A stretch of DNA of 64,000 bases from an uncultured Tateyamaria sp. (GCF_947497045.1 NZ_CANMEU010000001.1:1-64000), one strand, 5' to 3'; shown: positions 35,679 through 45,850, counted from the first letter of the stretch. A program made the numbers and translations. Notes: generated from the sequence alone by a model not told the origin.

Positions 35679-36455
35679 TCAGTGTCCAAGGATCTGGCTG
35701 AGGAACAGTTGTGTCCGTGGGCTTTGCGGATTGTTAAAGAACTCTTCGGGTTCGTTCTGTTCGACGATCTGCCCTTCGTCCATGAAAATCACGCGGTTGG
35801 CGACCTGACGGGCAAAGCCCATCTCGTGGGTCACGCACAGCATGGTCATGCCCTCTTCGGCAAGCTCGACCATGGTGTCGAGCACCTCTTTGATCATCTC
35901 GGGGTCAAGGGCCGATGTCGGCTCGTCAAACAACATGATGCGCGGACGCATGCAAAGCGAGCGCGCGATGGCGACCCGCTGCTGCTGACCACCTGACAAC
36001 TGGCCGGGATACTTGTCCGCCTGATCGGGGATCTTCACCTTTTCAAGGAAATGCATCGCGATTTCCTCAGCTTCCTTCTTGGGTGTTTTGCGCACCCAGA
36101 TCGGGGCCAGCGTGCAGTTCTCAAGGATCGTCAGGTGCGGGAACAGGTTGAAGTGCTGAAAGCACATGCCCACTTCCGACCGGATCTTGTCGATATTCTT
36201 GAGATCCGAGGACAACAGGGTGCCGTCCACAGTGATCTTGCCCTGCTGGTGTTCTTCCAGCGCGTTGATGCACCGGATCAGCGTCGACTTGCCCGAGCCC
36301 GAAGGCCCTGCAATCACGATCCGCTCGCCCTGATAGACGGTCAGATCGATGTCACGCAGCACGTGGAATGACCCGTACCATTTATTCATGTTTTCGATGG
36401 ACACAGCCACCTGATTTGAAACCTGCATTGCAGCTTGTTCAGTCATGTCAGCCAC
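35679..36455 (-). CDS. aapP: L-amino-acid ABC transporter ATP-binding protein
   Basis: 258 aa. Walker [11 protein letters not shown]-loop, signature L-S-G-G-Q-Q-Q-R, Walker [10 protein letters not shown] and H-loop V-T-H-E-M-G are intact, with the polar-amino-acid (GlnQ/AapP) type [10 protein letters not shown] tail. Last gene of aapJQMP; it powers uptake of a broad range of L-amino acids. Confidence 0.95.
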   Translation of the reverse strand: MADMTEQAAMQVSNQVAVSIENMNKWYGSFHVLRDIDLTVYQGERIVIAGPSGSGKSTLIRCINALEEHQQGKITVDGTLLSSDLKNIDKIRSEVGMCFQHFNLFPHLTILENCTLAPIWVRKTPKKEAEEIAMHFLEKVKIPDQADKYPGQLSGGQQQRVAIARSLCMRPRIMLFDEPTSALDPEMIKEVLDTMVELAEEGMTMLCVTHEMGFARQVANRVIFMDEGQIVEQNEPEEFFNNPQSPRTQLFLSQILGH

Positions 36456-36461
36456 TCCTTA

Positions 36462-37760
36462 TCAGCGGTGATCGGTCGCAAGCTGGCGTTCCAGCCACTG
36501 CGAATATTGAGAAATGCCGTAGCAAACGACGAAGAACAGAAGGATGGCAAAGGCCCAAAGCTCCCAATAGACCCCGTTCCAATCCGTCGAGGACAAGATT
36601 GGCCCACGGATCATCCCCACAAGGTCGAACATCGAAATGACCGACACGAGGGTGGTGTCCTTGAACAGGCCCACGGCCACGTTCACGATACCGGGGATCG
36701 AGATCTTGAGCGCCTGAGGCAGGATGATCAGCCGCATTGCCTGCGCATAATCAAGGCCCAGACTGTCTGCCGCCTCGTATTGCCCGCGTGGCAGGGCGGC
36801 CAGCCCCCCCCGGATCACCTCGGCGATATAGGCCGCCGAGAACATGGTGATCATAATGATCACCCGCAGGATCAGATCAAAGTTCGTGCCCGGTGGCAGG
36901 AAATAGGCCAGCACCACATTTGCCACGAACAGCAGCGTAATCAGCGGCACCCCGCGCACGAATTCAATGAAGATCACGCAGATCCACTTGATGATCGGCA
37001 TGTCAGATTGCCGCCCAAGCGCCAGCGCAATCCCGATGGGCACCGACAGCGACACACAGACCACCCCGAGGATCATGTTGAGCATGAAGCCCCCCATATC
37101 CCGGCTGGGCACCGCGGACAGAAAGGTCTCTTGGGGCGCAATTGCGCTCACGACAAACCCACCGATCCACCAGGTGACAGCCGCCGCTGCGACACCCCCA
37201 AAAAAGCCCGCAGCAAAGGACCCGGTCACAAGGCGGCTATAGACGACATATCCGACAATAATTCCAACCAGCGCCAGGATGGGCGCAAAGATGGTGCCGC
37301 CCCAAATCAGGTAGAAGGCGAGGAATGGATACAACCCGGTAAAGACCAGCATCTGCTTGGGCAGCTTGTTGAACAGCACCGGTGCTGCGGCCACAAACAG
37401 CAGGATAAAGGCCACCGTCGGTCGCCAGTATTCGCTACGGTCATAGGCGATCCCAAAGATCAGCTGGTTCCAGCGCTCGCTTAAGACCGAGAAACAGCCC
37501 CCCGTTGTGCCTTCCAACACCTCGCGGCATTCGCGGATGTTGTTTGTATTCCACACACCATTCAGCGCCCAGGGCAGGACCCCTGCAAGGATCACATAGA
37601 TGCAGTAGATCGCAGCCAGCGTCAGGATGGTGTAGGGGATGGAGGAAAACAGATTGTCGCGCGCCCATTTGACCGGCCCCGCCGCCGTTGAAGGGGGCGG
37701 TTGCTGGGACAGTTGGGTTTCACGGACGTACGCGACGGAGTGTGCATGTGTATCTGACAT
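36462..37760 (-). CDS. aapM: L-amino-acid ABC transporter permease AapM
   Basis: 432 aa, longer than ordinary HisM-type permeases as is normal for AapM. About eight membrane helices; the permease loop E-A-A-D-S-L-G-L-D-Y-A-Q-A-M-R-L-I-I-L-P-Q-A (EAA motif) is near residue 330. It follows aapQ directly and precedes aapP by 6 bases. Confidence 0.93.
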   Translation of the reverse strand: MSDTHAHSVAYVRETQLSQQPPPSTAAGPVKWARDNLFSSIPYTILTLAAIYCIYVILAGVLPWALNGVWNTNNIRECREVLEGTTGGCFSVLSERWNQLIFGIAYDRSEYWRPTVAFILLFVAAAPVLFNKLPKQMLVFTGLYPFLAFYLIWGGTIFAPILALVGIIVGYVVYSRLVTGSFAAGFFGGVAAAAVTWWIGGFVVSAIAPQETFLSAVPSRDMGGFMLNMILGVVCVSLSVPIGIALALGRQSDMPIIKWICVIFIEFVRGVPLITLLFVANVVLAYFLPPGTNFDLILRVIIMITMFSAAYIAEVIRGGLAALPRGQYEAADSLGLDYAQAMRLIILPQALKISIPGIVNVAVGLFKDTTLVSVISMFDLVGMIRGPILSSTDWNGVYWELWAFAILLFFVVCYGISQYSQWLERQLATDHR

Positions 37761-37761
37761 C

Positions 37762-38973
37762 TCAACGCTCCTTCAGGCTGACGGATCGGTTATAGACGTT
37801 CATCACCGCCGAAATCAGCAAGCTGATCGTGAGGTAGAAGAGCATCAACAGCAGGATACATTCAATCGCCCGGCCGGTCTGGTTCAGGGTGATCCCACCC
37901 AGTGTGGCCGTCACATCGGCATAGCCGACTGCGATGGCCAGCGACGAGTTCTTGGTAATGTTCAGGAACTGCGAAATCAGCGGCGGGATGATCACCCGCA
38001 ACGCCTGCGGCAGCACCACAAGGTTCATCACCCGGTTGGGACGCAGACCAAGAGACGAGGCCGCCTCGGTCTGCCCCTTGCTGACAGCCTGAATGCCCGC
38101 GCGCACGTTTTCAGCGATGAAGGCCCCGGTATAGACCGACAGGGCCAGCCACAATGCGATCAACGGTCGCCCGATCTGGGTTCCGCCCTGAAAGTTGAAG
38201 CCCTGCAACGCAGGTACGTCGACCCCGATGGGACGGCCCATGATGAAATAGGCCAGCAACGTCGGAATGAAAAAGATCGCGAGCGACGGCAGAAACGTCT
38301 TGATGTCCCGCCCGTGGTCGAACAACTGCTTTATCGCATAGCGGCGGAGAAAGAAGATCGCCGCGACAGAGGCGAGAAACACCAGCGCCACGATGCCGGA
38401 GCCCGGCCCCCATGTCGGTGCGGGAATGTAGATGCCCCGATTGGTATAGGCGATCAGCCCCAAAAACATCTCGGCGTCCGGCGTCTCGCCACGATAGGCG
38501 CGCGGCGCAGGCATCGAAATCACGATGGTGTTGATCACGAGGATCCAGATCAGGACGGGTACGTTGCGGAATGCCTCGACATAGACCGACATCAGCTTGG
38601 ACACGAGCCAGTTCTTGGACAGGCGCAACACGCCCGCGATGACCCCAAGGACAGTGGCCGTCAGACAGGCAAGGAAGGCCACCAACAGCGTGTTGATAAT
38701 CCCCACCCATGCGGCGCGCATGTGACTGGATTGGCTGGTGTATTCAATCAGTGTCTGCTGAACATCATAGCCCGCCGGCTCGCCCAGGAACCCGTACGAG
38801 ATGTTCAGGCCAGCAGCGGCAAGGTTCGCAAACAGGTTGCTCATCAGGAACGCCAGGGCTCCGATAAGCACGACCAGTGCGATAAATTGGAAAGTGTACG
38901 AACGGTAACGCGTGTCGTTCAGCAACATCGACAGGCGGAACGATCCCTGAGGGGGGTCGGTCATCGTAGTCAT
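37762..38973 (-). CDS. aapQ: L-amino-acid ABC transporter permease AapQ
   Basis: 403 aa from the ATG at 38971-38973 (M-T-T-M-T-D-P-P-Q); the frame can be extended to 39015. Multiple membrane helices and an EAA loop (E-A-A-S-S-L-G-L-R-P-N-R-V-M-N-L-V-V-L-P-Q-A) near 310. Partner of AapM in the membrane channel; the aapM start follows closely. Confidence 0.93.
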   Translation of the reverse strand: MTTMTDPPQGSFRLSMLLNDTRYRSYTFQFIALVVLIGALAFLMSNLFANLAAAGLNISYGFLGEPAGYDVQQTLIEYTSQSSHMRAAWVGIINTLLVAFLACLTATVLGVIAGVLRLSKNWLVSKLMSVYVEAFRNVPVLIWILVINTIVISMPAPRAYRGETPDAEMFLGLIAYTNRGIYIPAPTWGPGSGIVALVFLASVAAIFFLRRYAIKQLFDHGRDIKTFLPSLAIFFIPTLLAYFIMGRPIGVDVPALQGFNFQGGTQIGRPLIALWLALSVYTGAFIAENVRAGIQAVSKGQTEAASSLGLRPNRVMNLVVLPQALRVIIPPLISQFLNITKNSSLAIAVGYADVTATLGGITLNQTGRAIECILLLMLFYLTISLLISAVMNVYNRSVSLKER

Positions 38974-39098
38974 ATGGTGGTCCCCGTGGTTCCGGCCTTG
39001 GTTTTTGTCGCACATATGTGCGGAGCCGGTGTTCAGTTATTGGCTGCATTTCGGGCATGGCTGCCGCTGTTTTCAGCGATCTTGTGCCCTGATGCGCA

Positions 39099-39126
39099 AG
39101 GGGCGCAGGTTTGACCCTGCGCCCCT
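39099..39126 (-). promoter_or_regulatory. stem-loop between aapJ and aapQ
   Basis: AGGGGCGCAGG (39099-39109) pairs perfectly with CCTGCGCCCCT (39116-39126) across a 6-base loop. No T run follows, so it is more likely an mRNA-stabilising or partially terminating hairpin that leaves more binding protein than permease, as in other ABC operons. Confidence 0.65.
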
Positions 39127-39138
39127 CGTCTGTGGTTC

Positions 39139-40158
39139 TTAGCGGAAGGGCGGGCTGTAGAGCAGGCCGCCATCGGTCCACTGAGCGTTCAGGCCACGGG
39201 CCAGACCGATCGGGGTGGATTCACCGATGTTCTTCTCAAAGATCTCACCGTAATTGCCCGAGACCGCGATTGCGTTCTTGGCCCAGTCAGCGGACAGACC
39301 CAGCATTTCGCCCAGAGTACCTTCGGTACCCAGCAGACGGTTGATTTCCGGGTTGTCACCGGCAGCGGAGGACATGTCGGCGATGTTGGCCGATGTCACG
39401 CCCAGCTCTTCGGCTGTGATCAGTGCGTTCAACGTCCAGCGGACCACATCACCCCATTCGTTGTCGCCATGGCGAACGAGTGGGCCCAGTGGCTCTTTGG
39501 AGATGATTTCGGGCAGCAGGACGTGATCGCCTGGTGCTTCGAATGTAGCACGCGTCGAGGCCAGACCGGAGGCGTCTGTGGTGTAGACGTCACAGGCACC
39601 GGCAAGGTACTGCTGCTGCGCTTCGGCGTTGGTTTCAATTGGAACCGGCTCGTAGTTGATGTTGTTGGAGCGGAAGAAATCCGCCAGGTTCAACTCGGTT
39701 GTTGTGCCGGTCTGGATGCAGACGGTTGCGCCGTCCAGATCCTTGGCCGACGAAACGCCCAGCTCTTTTGGAACCATGAAGCCTTGGCCATCATAGTAGT
39801 TCACGCCTACGAACGTGAACTTGAGGTCCACATCGCGCGAGAATGTCCATGTGGTGTTGCGGGCCAGCATGTCGATTTCGCCCGAGGCCAGCGCGGTGAA
39901 ACGCGTTTTGCCTGTTGTTGGCACGAATTCGACAGCAGACGCGTCACCCAGAACAGCCGCAGCAACAGCACGGCATACGGCGACGTCAAAGCCATTCCAT
40001 TCACCGTTGGCATCTGGTGCGGCAAAGCCGACCAGACCGGTGGTCACGCCGCAGTTCAGTTTGCCGCGTGCTTTCACATCATCAAGGGTGCCAGCAGCCG
40101 CGACACCGGCTGCAAGGCCGGCGACGGTCAGCGCGCCAAAGAATACGGATTTTTTCAT
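39139..40158 (-). CDS. aapJ: L-amino-acid-binding periplasmic protein AapJ
   Basis: 339 aa with a signal peptide (M-K-K-S-V-F-F-G-A-L..., cleaved after A-A-A). SBP_bac_3 domain: L-N-C-G-V-T-T-G-L-V-G-F-A, W-N-G-F-D-V-A-V-C-R-A-V-A, F-T-A-L-A-S-G-E-I-D-M-L-A-R-N-T-T-W-T. First gene of aapJQMP, separated from the permease genes by a strong stem-loop. Confidence 0.95.
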   Translation of the reverse strand: MKKSVFFGALTVAGLAAGVAAAGTLDDVKARGKLNCGVTTGLVGFAAPDANGEWNGFDVAVCRAVAAAVLGDASAVEFVPTTGKTRFTALASGEIDMLARNTTWTFSRDVDLKFTFVGVNYYDGQGFMVPKELGVSSAKDLDGATVCIQTGTTTELNLADFFRSNNINYEPVPIETNAEAQQQYLAGACDVYTTDASGLASTRATFEAPGDHVLLPEIISKEPLGPLVRHGDNEWGDVVRWTLNALITAEELGVTSANIADMSSAAGDNPEINRLLGTEGTLGEMLGLSADWAKNAIAVSGNYGEIFEKNIGESTPIGLARGLNAQWTDGGLLYSPPFR

Positions 40159-40365
40159 TAGTTACCTCTTCCTGATTTTTCCGCCATATTTTGACGGTTC
40201 GAACGGCGCAGGGGAGTGTTTACCCACGCCGAAGGAGATCCGGAGGGGTTTATCCCCTGCCAGTGGGCCGCACTTTGGCCGGATTCACCGCGAAACGTCA
40301 AGGGTCGCGTCACCAAAAGCGATATGAAATTGTGCAGGTTTCAAGGACCGCGTCGATGATTGCGC

Positions 40366-41079
40366 TCACATCTCTCGGGAGAGATCAAAGAAGGATTTTG
40401 CGTGTAAAAACGACTGTTTCTTGATTTCAGCAACCTCGTGGGCCTCGTCATCCTCGCCCCAGTGCTCTTGCTGCCATATCTCGTCCACCCGTGAGGCCGC
40501 CCAAACCGTAGGCATCAAGTGCAGATCTTGGGCAGCGGCAAACCCCAGCACCAAGGATCCTGACAGGCTGACAAGATCGTGAAAGCCCGCAAGCTGGAAA
40601 TGCGACAGCGCATGGACCCGATCAGAGAGCCGCCTCAGCGCATCTGCGTCTTGTGATTCGTGCATGACCCCGGTGCGCGGACGCAGCCGCGCGCCGAATG
40701 TCTCGGCTGCCCAATCAAGATAAGGGTCCCACGTCTCGGCTTGCCGCGCGACCAAGCCTGCGGGCGCATCAGCGCGGTAGCACAGCAAATCCGCATCGCC
40801 ATACGCCGCCAGCATGTCCGCCACTTCGCCATGCTGGATTGCCACCTTGTCGATGGCAGCGTTTGCACTGCGGGTGTAGGGCATGTTCAGCGGATTGATC
40901 TCTTCGTCTTGCGCGGCCCATTCGGCGGCGACCGCCTCAGCCATGCTTTGCGTCGGCAGGATCAGCCCCGCCTTGGCCGGCGTCTTGACCGCGCGCCCAT
41001 CAAGATGAACGGTCCAGCCTTGCTCGGTTTCTACCGCCGCCGCATCCACCCAGAACCGTTTCTGTTTCCATTCGCTCAT
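40366..41079 (-). CDS. ATP12-type F1-ATPase assembly chaperone
   Basis: 237 aa from the ATG at 41077-41079 in an ATGA overlap with the upstream HAD gene. M-S-E-W-K-Q-K-R-F-W, V-H-L-D-G-R-A-V-K-T-P, E-W-A-A-Q and L-L-C-Y-R-A-D are typical of alphaproteobacterial ATP12 homologues, which assist the F1 alpha subunit. Last gene of the rarA-crcB-rluC-HAD-ATP12 run. Confidence 0.9.
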   Translation of the reverse strand: MSEWKQKRFWVDAAAVETEQGWTVHLDGRAVKTPAKAGLILPTQSMAEAVAAEWAAQDEEINPLNMPYTRSANAAIDKVAIQHGEVADMLAAYGDADLLCYRADAPAGLVARQAETWDPYLDWAAETFGARLRPRTGVMHESQDADALRRLSDRVHALSHFQLAGFHDLVSLSGSLVLGFAAAQDLHLMPTVWAASRVDEIWQQEHWGEDDEAHEVAEIKKQSFLHAKSFFDLSREM

Positions 41080-41735
41080 GGGATATCGCTCCAAAGAGTG
41101 TCGAGAACGCGGTGCAGGTCCTCGAACCGGTCAATGATAGTATGGGCGGCCCCAAGTCGGGTGGGAGGATGATACCCCCAGGCCACCCCAATCCCACGCA
41201 CACCTGCGGCGGCTGCCATGTCCAGGTCATAACTGGTGTCGCCAATCATCACCGCATTTTCCGCATCCGTCCCCGTCTCGCTCAGCGCGGCATGGATCAT
41301 TGAGGGGTGCGGTTTTGAGGGATGAAAATCCGCAACCTGCTGCGTTGCAAATACGCCTTGCAGCCCATGCGCCTCGATCAGGCCGTCAAGCCCGCGTTTG
41401 GATTTGCCCGTCGCCACCCCAAGCAGCATGTCGTCGCGTGTCGTCAGTGTATCGAGCACGGCGCGCGCACCGGGATATAGCGGCGAGGACGCAGCCCCAT
41501 TGGCCCGCCGCAAGTCTGCATAGCTGTCCTTGTAGGCCTGCACCAAACGGTCATTGTCAGCCTCAGGCGCGAGCCTGCGCATCGCGACATCCAAAGACAG
41601 GCCCACAATCCCCAGAATATCAGCACGCATCGGGCGCATCAGATCCTGCGCATCGAACGCGGCGTGCATCGACGCGATGATATCGGCCTGACTGTCCACC
41701 AACGTCCCATCCACATCAAAAATGACGAGCCGCAT
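41076..41735 (-). CDS. HAD-superfamily phosphatase (phosphoglycolate phosphatase-like)
   Basis: 219 aa from the ATG at 41733-41735, which overlaps the rluC stop by one base. HAD motif I F-D-V-D-G-T-L-V-D-S, motif II T-G-K, Lys in H-P-S-K-P-H-P, and motif III M-I-G-D-T-S-Y-D. Cap type is HAD-IA. Exact substrate uncertain. Confidence 0.88.
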   Translation of the reverse strand: MRLVIFDVDGTLVDSQADIIASMHAAFDAQDLMRPMRADILGIVGLSLDVAMRRLAPEADNDRLVQAYKDSYADLRRANGAASSPLYPGARAVLDTLTTRDDMLLGVATGKSKRGLDGLIEAHGLQGVFATQQVADFHPSKPHPSMIHAALSETGTDAENAVMIGDTSYDLDMAAAAGVRGIGVAWGYHPPTRLGAAHTIIDRFEDLHRVLDTLWSDIP

Positions 41736-42772
41736 CAAATGTCCTCGAACGGGTCTTCGGCGGCCAGGTCATCGGTCCACCCGAACGTGTCCCAACTGTG
41801 TGCCATGTGGTCGGGCAGCGGGGCGGTCACCGTAATCACCTTGCGGGTGCTGGGCTGTTCAAAGCGCATCATGCGCGCGTGCAGATGCAATTTCTTGCTG
41901 ATGATCCCGCCCAGTTGCGCGCCCCAACCATCACCTAGGTTTTCCTGCCCTGACCCGCCATATTTGCCGTCACCAATAATCGGATGCCCGATCTCGGCCA
42001 TGTGGGCGCGCAGTTGGTGGGTGCGGCCCGTTACGGGTTCCATCGCAACCCAGGAGGCGCGACTGGCCACACGATAAAGCGTTGCGTAAAGGGTGTGCGC
42101 GCGCTTGGCCCCCTTGGTGGTTTCAACGTCGCGGGGATGTACCGCGTACATCTTTTCGCCTTCACCGCCCGCACCCCGGCCCGACGCCTTGACCAGACCA
42201 TACTTGATCTCGCCCAAATATGGGGTCGGCACACCGGCGACCAAAGCCCAGTAGATCTTGCGGGTTTCGCGGTGACGCATCGCCTCGGTCAGCCCCTTGG
42301 CGGCGGCCCGCGTGCGCGCCAGCAGCAGAACCCCCGACGTATCCTTGTCGAGCCGATGCACAAGGCGCGGCTTTTCCTCCAGCCCGAACTTCAACGCCTC
42401 GGCCAACCCGTCCACGTGCCTAGTCTGCCCCGATCCACCTTGGGTGGGCAGGCCAGCGGGCTTGTTGATCGCGATGATGTGGTCGTCGCGGTAAATCACA
42501 CAGGATTGGATCATCTTGGCATCCGCATCCGACACGGTTGTGCGCGTCACCACAGGCGCGGGCCGATCGGGCAGCGGCGGAACGCGCACCTGCTGACCTT
42601 CCTCAACACGGGTGTTCGATTTCACGCGCCCGCCTTCGACGCGGACCTCGCCCTTGCGGCACATCTTTTCGATCATGCCCTGGCTAACCTGGGGAAAGCG
42701 GCGTTTCATCCAGCGATCAAAGCGTTGATCGCCCTCGCCTTCTTCAACTGTAACGATTTGAACGCCGCTCAT
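41735..42772 (-). CDS. rluC: RluA-family 23S rRNA pseudouridine synthase
   Basis: 345 aa. An N-terminal S4 RNA-binding domain (F-D-R-W-M-K-R-R-F-P, R-V-E-G-G-R-V-K) precedes the catalytic domain with H-R-L-D-K-D-T-S-G-V (catalytic Asp, near 142), and R-T-H-Q-L-R-A-H further on. The S4 domain favours RluC (U955/2504/2580) over RluA. ATGA overlap with crcB. Confidence 0.87.
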   Translation of the reverse strand: MSGVQIVTVEEGEGDQRFDRWMKRRFPQVSQGMIEKMCRKGEVRVEGGRVKSNTRVEEGQQVRVPPLPDRPAPVVTRTTVSDADAKMIQSCVIYRDDHIIAINKPAGLPTQGGSGQTRHVDGLAEALKFGLEEKPRLVHRLDKDTSGVLLLARTRAAAKGLTEAMRHRETRKIYWALVAGVPTPYLGEIKYGLVKASGRGAGGEGEKMYAVHPRDVETTKGAKRAHTLYATLYRVASRASWVAMEPVTGRTHQLRAHMAEIGHPIIGDGKYGGSGQENLGDGWGAQLGGIISKKLHLHARMMRFEQPSTRKVITVTAPLPDHMAHSWDTFGWTDDLAAEDPFEDI

Positions 42773-43149
42773 GCGAATACTCCTCGGGCCAGGATCAGGC
42801 CCAGTGCCAACGCGCCCACCGACGCGCCCACAGAAATTGCAATGTAAAGGGCCGCGTGACCTATCTGACCCCGTTCGATCAGGGTCATCGTCTCAAGGCT
42901 GAAGGCCGAAAATGTGGTGAACCCACCAAGCAGACCCGTCATCACGAAGGGGCTGAGATGTGTCAGCCCACGTTGCGCAGCCGCAACCACAAACACCCCC
43001 ATCAGGAACGAACCGATCACGTTGACGGTAATGATCGCCAACGGAAAATCAGACGGCCCAAGCGCGCGCAACATCGCCGCGCCCGCCAGCCACCGCAACA
43101 ATGCACCAATCGCCCCGCCAAGGGCCACAAGAGAGAGGGTTGAAATCAT
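42769..43149 (-). CDS. crcB: fluoride channel CrcB/FluC
   Basis: 126 aa from the ATG at 43147-43149; a longer frame to 43212 overlaps rarA. Four membrane helices, with G-A-L-L-R-W, N-V-I-G-S-F and G-G-F-T-T-F-S-A-F-S-L-E, the last lining the pore. Exports fluoride as a dual-topology dimer. Confidence 0.93.
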   Translation of the reverse strand: MISTLSLVALGGAIGALLRWLAGAAMLRALGPSDFPLAIITVNVIGSFLMGVFVVAAAQRGLTHLSPFVMTGLLGGFTTFSAFSLETMTLIERGQIGHAALYIAISVGASVGALALGLILARGVFA

Positions 43150-43180
43150 GTGCGGTCTGTCGTCGCTTGGGCGCGAAGAG

Positions 43181-44485
43181 TCAAGTTTGCCGCTTTGTCC
43201 GAAGCCGCGCAAAGTACTCGAGCCGCTTTTTCAGGTCCCGCTCAAAGCCGCGCTCGACCGGTTGATAAAGGTCGGGGCGGTCCATACCATCGGGAAAGTA
43301 GTTTGCGCCCGAAAACCCATCCTCGGCATCATGGTCATAGGCATAGTTTTCGCCATATCCCTGCTCTTTCATCAATGACGTGGGCGCATTCAGGATATGT
43401 TTGGGGGGCAGGTGCGATCCGGTCTGTTTGGCCGCCCTGCGCGCACCTTTATAGGCATTGTAAACCGCGTTGGATTTGGGCGCGAGGGCGAGGTAGACAA
43501 GCGCCTGCGCCAGCGCCAATTCCCCCTCGGGGCTGCCAAGGCGTTCGTATGTTTCCCAGCTTTGCAGGCAGATCGCCTGCGCTTGGGGGTCGGCCAAGCC
43601 AATATCCTCGACCGCCATGCGCGTGATGCGACGCGCCAGATAGCGCGGGTCCTCGCCGCCCTCCAACATCCGCGCAAACCAGTAAAGCGACGCATCGGGG
43701 TCCGACCCACGCACCGATTTGTGCAGCGCCGAGATCAGATTGTAATGGGCATCCCCCGACTTGTCGTATTGGGCGGCACGGCGCATCAGGCGGGTCGCAA
43801 GCGTGGTCGGATCAAGCGGGGCATCCACGTTCCACGCCGCGATCTGTTCGATCAGGTTCAGCAATGCGCGCCCATCTCCATCGGCCATGTCCAGCAGGTT
43901 GGTGCGCGCCTGCGGGTCAAGTGGCAGCGGCTTGCCCAGATCCACCTCGGCCCGTTGGGCCAGCAATTCGAGATCGTCGGTGCCGAGCCGTTCCAGCACC
44001 AGAACCTGCGCACGGCTGAGCACAGCGGCATTCAACTCAAAGCTGGGATTTTCGGTCGTGGCCCCGACCAGCAGGATCGTCCCGTCCTCCATATGGGGCA
44101 GAAACCCGTCCTGTTGCGCCTTGTTGAAGCGGTGGATTTCGTCAACGAACAACAAGGTGCCGCGCCCGTTCTGACGGCGGATGCGGGCGGCTTCGAACAC
44201 TTTCTTGAGGTCAGGCACGCCTGTGAAAATCGCGCTGATCTGCACGAAATGCAGGTCGGTCTCGTGCGCCAGCAGGCGCGCAATGGTCGTCTTTCCCACC
44301 CCCGGCGGCCCCCAAAAGATCAGCGACGACAGCGCACCCGACGCCAGCATCACCGTCAGCGGCGCGTCCGAGCCCAGCACCTGAGGTTGGCCGATGACCT
44401 CGGCCAATGCCTGCGGACGCAGCCGATCCGCAAGGGGGCGGTGCCCACCATCAGGCGCGGGATCTGTGGCGAATAGATCCCCCAC
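43181..44485 (-). CDS. rarA: replication-associated recombination protein A
   Basis: 434 aa with a GTG start directly after the degQ-like stop (TGAGTG). AAA+ Walker A W-G-P-P-G-V-G-K-T-T near 60, Walker B L-L-F-V-D-E-I-H near 118, then the MgsA tetramerisation region (S-L-Y-W-F-A-R-M-L-E-G-G-E-D-P, A-Y-K-G-A). Acts at stalled replication forks. Confidence 0.94.
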   Translation of the reverse strand: MGDLFATDPAPDGGHRPLADRLRPQALAEVIGQPQVLGSDAPLTVMLASGALSSLIFWGPPGVGKTTIARLLAHETDLHFVQISAIFTGVPDLKKVFEAARIRRQNGRGTLLFVDEIHRFNKAQQDGFLPHMEDGTILLVGATTENPSFELNAAVLSRAQVLVLERLGTDDLELLAQRAEVDLGKPLPLDPQARTNLLDMADGDGRALLNLIEQIAAWNVDAPLDPTTLATRLMRRAAQYDKSGDAHYNLISALHKSVRGSDPDASLYWFARMLEGGEDPRYLARRITRMAVEDIGLADPQAQAICLQSWETYERLGSPEGELALAQALVYLALAPKSNAVYNAYKGARRAAKQTGSHLPPKHILNAPTSLMKEQGYGENYAYDHDAEDGFSGANYFPDGMDRPDLYQPVERGFERDLKKRLEYFARLRTKRQT

Positions 44486-45850
44486 TCAGAACCGCAACTG
44501 GACACGCGACGTGCCCCGCAGCGCCCGCACCGTCGTGCCGCGACGGGCGACGCCCAACGCAGCAGCAGCATCCACAGGGTCGGTGATGTCACGCCGATCA
44601 ATGCGTTGCAAAATGTCGCCCACCCGCAAACCGACCCGACCGCCAAGCACGCCCACGTCTGTCACCACAACGCCGTCTGCGCCAAGGGGCAGGTTCATCT
44701 CGGCGATCACCGCTGGATTGATCCGCGCCACGCTGAGACCCGGCAAGGCTGCATCCTCGCCCAATGTGATTTCATCGCGTGGCGGATCCTCGGGGGGCTG
44801 GATCAGCGCCACGGCCACATCCGTGCTCTCGCCGCCCCGCAGGCGGGTCATGGTGGCGCTGTCCTTGTTGGAGGCCACACTCATGCGGAACAACATCTCG
44901 CCGGGCGAGTTGACGGGCGCACCGTCAACCGCCAGTACCACATCACCCACCTCGAACCCGGCACTGGCAAGCGGACTGGCCGGGTGCAGGCCCGCCAGAA
45001 TGATGCCGCCGGGGCGATCGCGGCCCAGCATCTCGGCCAGATCGGCATCAACGGCCTGCCCTGTGGCTCCCGCCCATGGGCGCAGAAACCGGTCATTGCC
45101 ATCGCGGGCCTGTTTCATAAACGCTGCCACAAGGTCGGCAGGGATCGCAAACCCGATCCCGTTCGATCCGCCCGAACGGCTGAGGATGCGGGTGTTCACG
45201 CCCAAAAGCCGCCCGCCCATGTCAATCAACGCCCCACCCGAATTGCCCGGATTGATCGGGGCGTCGGTCTGGATAAAATACCCCGCCCCGAGGCCGCCCG
45301 ACCGCGCAAGGCCCGACACGATACCAGATGACACGGTCTGACCAACACCAAAGGGGTTGCCGATGGCAAGCGTCAACTCACCCACCTCGACTGTCTCACT
45401 CTCGCGCAGGGACAAAAACGGCAGACCCTCACCCCCTTCGATCCTGAGGATTGCCAGATCGCTGTCGCGGTCCCCCAACAGCACACGTGCCTCGTATTCG
45501 CGCCCGTCATTGAGGACAACACGGATATCCGTCGCTTGCCCGACCACGTGATAGTTGGACACCACAATCCCATCCGCAGACAAGATCACACCTGACCCAA
45601 GCGAGTTTTGAACACGCGGTTGGGTTTGACCAAACCCTTCGAACAGCCGCTCAAAAAACGGATCATCCATGAACGGCGAACGCCGGGCCTGGGTCTCGAA
45701 CTTGACGTAGATGTTGACGACCGCAGGGGCCGTTTCACGCACCAAGGGCGCGAAGCTCAGGGTGATTTCAGCCGCCGACCCCGGCACGCGGGTTTCAGCA
45801 AGCACCCCAAACGGCAAGAGGCAGAACAGAAGTGTAAGCAGATGTTTCAT
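44486..45850 (-). CDS. degQ: Do/DegQ-family periplasmic serine protease
   Basis: 454 aa from the ATG at 45848-45850; residues 1-20 are the signal peptide. Catalytic His in V-V-S-N-Y-H-V-V, Asp in D-S-D-L-A-I-L and Ser in N-P-G-N-S-G-G-A-L form the triad. Two PDZ domains follow, the second incomplete-looking but with G-L-R-V-G-D-I. Periplasmic quality control. DegP and DegQ cannot be told apart by eye. Confidence 0.92.
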   Translation of the reverse strand: MKHLLTLLFCLLPFGVLAETRVPGSAAEITLSFAPLVRETAPAVVNIYVKFETQARRSPFMDDPFFERLFEGFGQTQPRVQNSLGSGVILSADGIVVSNYHVVGQATDIRVVLNDGREYEARVLLGDRDSDLAILRIEGGEGLPFLSLRESETVEVGELTLAIGNPFGVGQTVSSGIVSGLARSGGLGAGYFIQTDAPINPGNSGGALIDMGGRLLGVNTRILSRSGGSNGIGFAIPADLVAAFMKQARDGNDRFLRPWAGATGQAVDADLAEMLGRDRPGGIILAGLHPASPLASAGFEVGDVVLAVDGAPVNSPGEMLFRMSVASNKDSATMTRLRGGESTDVAVALIQPPEDPPRDEITLGEDAALPGLSVARINPAVIAEMNLPLGADGVVVTDVGVLGGRVGLRVGDILQRIDRRDITDPVDAAAALGVARRGTTVRALRGTSRVQLRF

